A stretch of DNA of 64,000 nt from Galbibacter sp048266365 (GTDB lineage: Bacteria > Bacteroidota > Bacteroidia > Flavobacteriales > Flavobacteriaceae). Each line of letters opens with the position of its first letter. The stretch's first letter is position 1. The notes beneath the pieces were generated by a model. It saw only the letters and a program-made list of their open reading frames with translations, was not told where the DNA came from and searched no databases. The position numbers and the translations under genes are program-made. Shown here one piece after another: positions 63,292 to 64,000 of the stretch. Location of the stretch: the NCBI RefSeq assembly GCF_048266365.1, contig NZ_JBLWZP010000003.1, forward strand, positions 62,001 through 126,000, in the 5' to 3' direction.

Positions 63292-64000
63292 ATGACCAAA
63301 ATAACCACCCTTATTCATTGTAAGGATACTTCAGGAATCATCGCTTCGGTAACGAGCTTCATTCATAAAAACCATGGGAATATCGTTTATATTGACCAAC
63401 ATGTGGACCGGCAAAACGGCATATTTTTCATGAGATCCGAAAGTGAATTCTCAGGGGACAATTTTGAACTCGTCAAATTCAAGTCTGAATTTAAAAGTAG
63501 TATTGCCCAGATCTATAAAATGAAGTGGCATATGCACTCGGATGATTATCGTCCAAAAATGGCAATCTTCGTTTCTAAATACGACCACTGCTTATACGAT
63601 ATATTAGGAAGATACAATTCAGGTGAATTAAAGGTGGACATTCCTTTTATTCTAAGTAACCACCCGGATTTAAAACCCATTGCTGATGCATTTAAAATCC
63701 CTTTCCATCACATTGCTTATACCAAAGAAATAAGTGAAGCGGCACAGAAAAAGCAACTGGAACTATTAGAAGAACACCAAATCGATTTTATAGTACTTGC
63801 TAGATATATGCAGATTGTACCAAATACACTCATCGAACGCTATCAAAATAAAATCATCAATATTCACCATTCGTTCTTACCAGCCTTTGTCGGTGCAAAA
63901 CCATATCATTCGGCCTATAAAAGAGGGGTGAAAATTATTGGTGCGACAAGTCATTACGTCACTGAGGAGTTAGATGCCGGCCCGATCATTGAACAAGATG
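63292..64000 (+). CDS. purU: Formyltetrahydrofolate deformylase, partial (3' end outside window)
   Basis: About 236 residues are visible and the right edge cuts the C-terminus. An N-terminal ACT domain (TTLIHCKDTSGIIASVTSFIHKNHGNIV) is followed by the formyltransferase-fold catalytic domain: FILSNHPDLKPIADAF, IVLARYMQIVP, the catalytic Asn/His in INIHHSFLPAFVGAKPYHSAY and LDAGPIIEQD with the Asp. It hydrolyses 10-formyl-THF to THF and formate for purine synthesis and one-carbon balance. It is divergent from icmF, with a 160-bp gap. Confidence 0.95.
   Translation, partial: MTKITTLIHCKDTSGIIASVTSFIHKNHGNIVYIDQHVDRQNGIFFMRSESEFSGDNFELVKFKSEFKSSIAQIYKMKWHMHSDDYRPKMAIFVSKYDHCLYDILGRYNSGELKVDIPFILSNHPDLKPIADAFKIPFHHIAYTKEISEAAQKKQLELLEEHQIDFIVLARYMQIVPNTLIERYQNKIINIHHSFLPAFVGAKPYHSAYKRGVKIIGATSHYVTEELDAGPIIEQD

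Noticed and set aside
1..64000. CRISPR arrays, rRNA genes and riboswitches
   Set aside because: No regularly spaced repeats with unique spacers, no rRNA-like sequence and no recognisable cobalamin or other riboswitch core, including upstream of icmF.

Overview
The window reads as a chromosome segment of a marine-type Flavobacteriia (Bacteroidota). The signs are SusC/SusD polysaccharide utilisation loci, a Nudix-type AraR regulator, Bacteroidota-style promoter boxes (TAnnTTTG), almost no Shine-Dalgarno sequences, low G+C, many lipoprotein and Sec signal peptides, and IntDOT-like tyrosine recombinases without the first catalytic Arg.

Region 1 (1-4158, minus strand): a small mannoside locus with a LacI-type regulator, a GH125 exo-alpha-1,6-mannosidase and a GH92 alpha-mannosidase that runs off the left edge. 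A dyad with a central CG lies between two promoter boxes just upstream of GH125 and is a likely operator.

Region 2 (4393-23398): a complete L-arabinose/arabinan locus. One minus-strand operon runs SusC, SusD, GH51, GH43, GH127, GH51, AraB, AraD, AraA, GalM and a sodium/sugar symporter. The Nudix regulator AraR is divergent at the head. Polymer binding, outer-membrane import, alpha- and beta-arabinofuranoside cleavage, mutarotation, inner-membrane uptake and conversion to xylulose-5-phosphate are all encoded in order. A UDP-glucuronate decarboxylase, an AraJ-like MFS exporter and a soluble aldose dehydrogenase follow.

Region 3 (27060-29250): tRNA-Pro(TGG), then a ~1.9-kb cassette between two ~110-bp imperfect direct repeats. 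It holds a dead integrase fragment, a 33-bp tandem repeat and an AAA/DUF4143 ATPase.

Region 4 (29360-34774): a copper P-type ATPase with a small HMA protein, a MscS-type channel and an SMP-30/gluconolactonase lipoprotein.

Region 5 (34992-48125): a genomic island downstream of tRNA-Pro(GGG). It has an intact tyrosine integrase, a five-gene GTPase-based conflict (defence-like) operon, an AbiEii-like nucleotidyltransferase toxin-antitoxin pair with repeated operators, an integrase C-terminal remnant, a GIY-YIG-like protein and an IS256-family element. The five-gene operon is the most interesting part. An all-helical protein and two TRAFAC-type GTPases lead into a GAP1-like protein and a nucleoside phosphorylase/nucleosidase effector, and the last two share the same C-terminal adaptor domain. 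This fits homotypic recruitment of a nucleotide-degrading suicide effector.

Region 6 (48181-64000): core-type genes. These are a LEA-like secreted protein and a small lipoprotein, an Fsr-type MFS transporter, a TolB-propeller/amidohydrolase, a DUF1684 lipoprotein, a secreted alpha/beta hydrolase, a DUF1543 protein, an Lrp/AsnC regulator, a small helical protein, a ModF-like double ATPase, a fused isobutyryl-CoA mutase (IcmF) and the start of purU, cut by the right edge.

All family names come from reading motifs in the translations. No database search was run.
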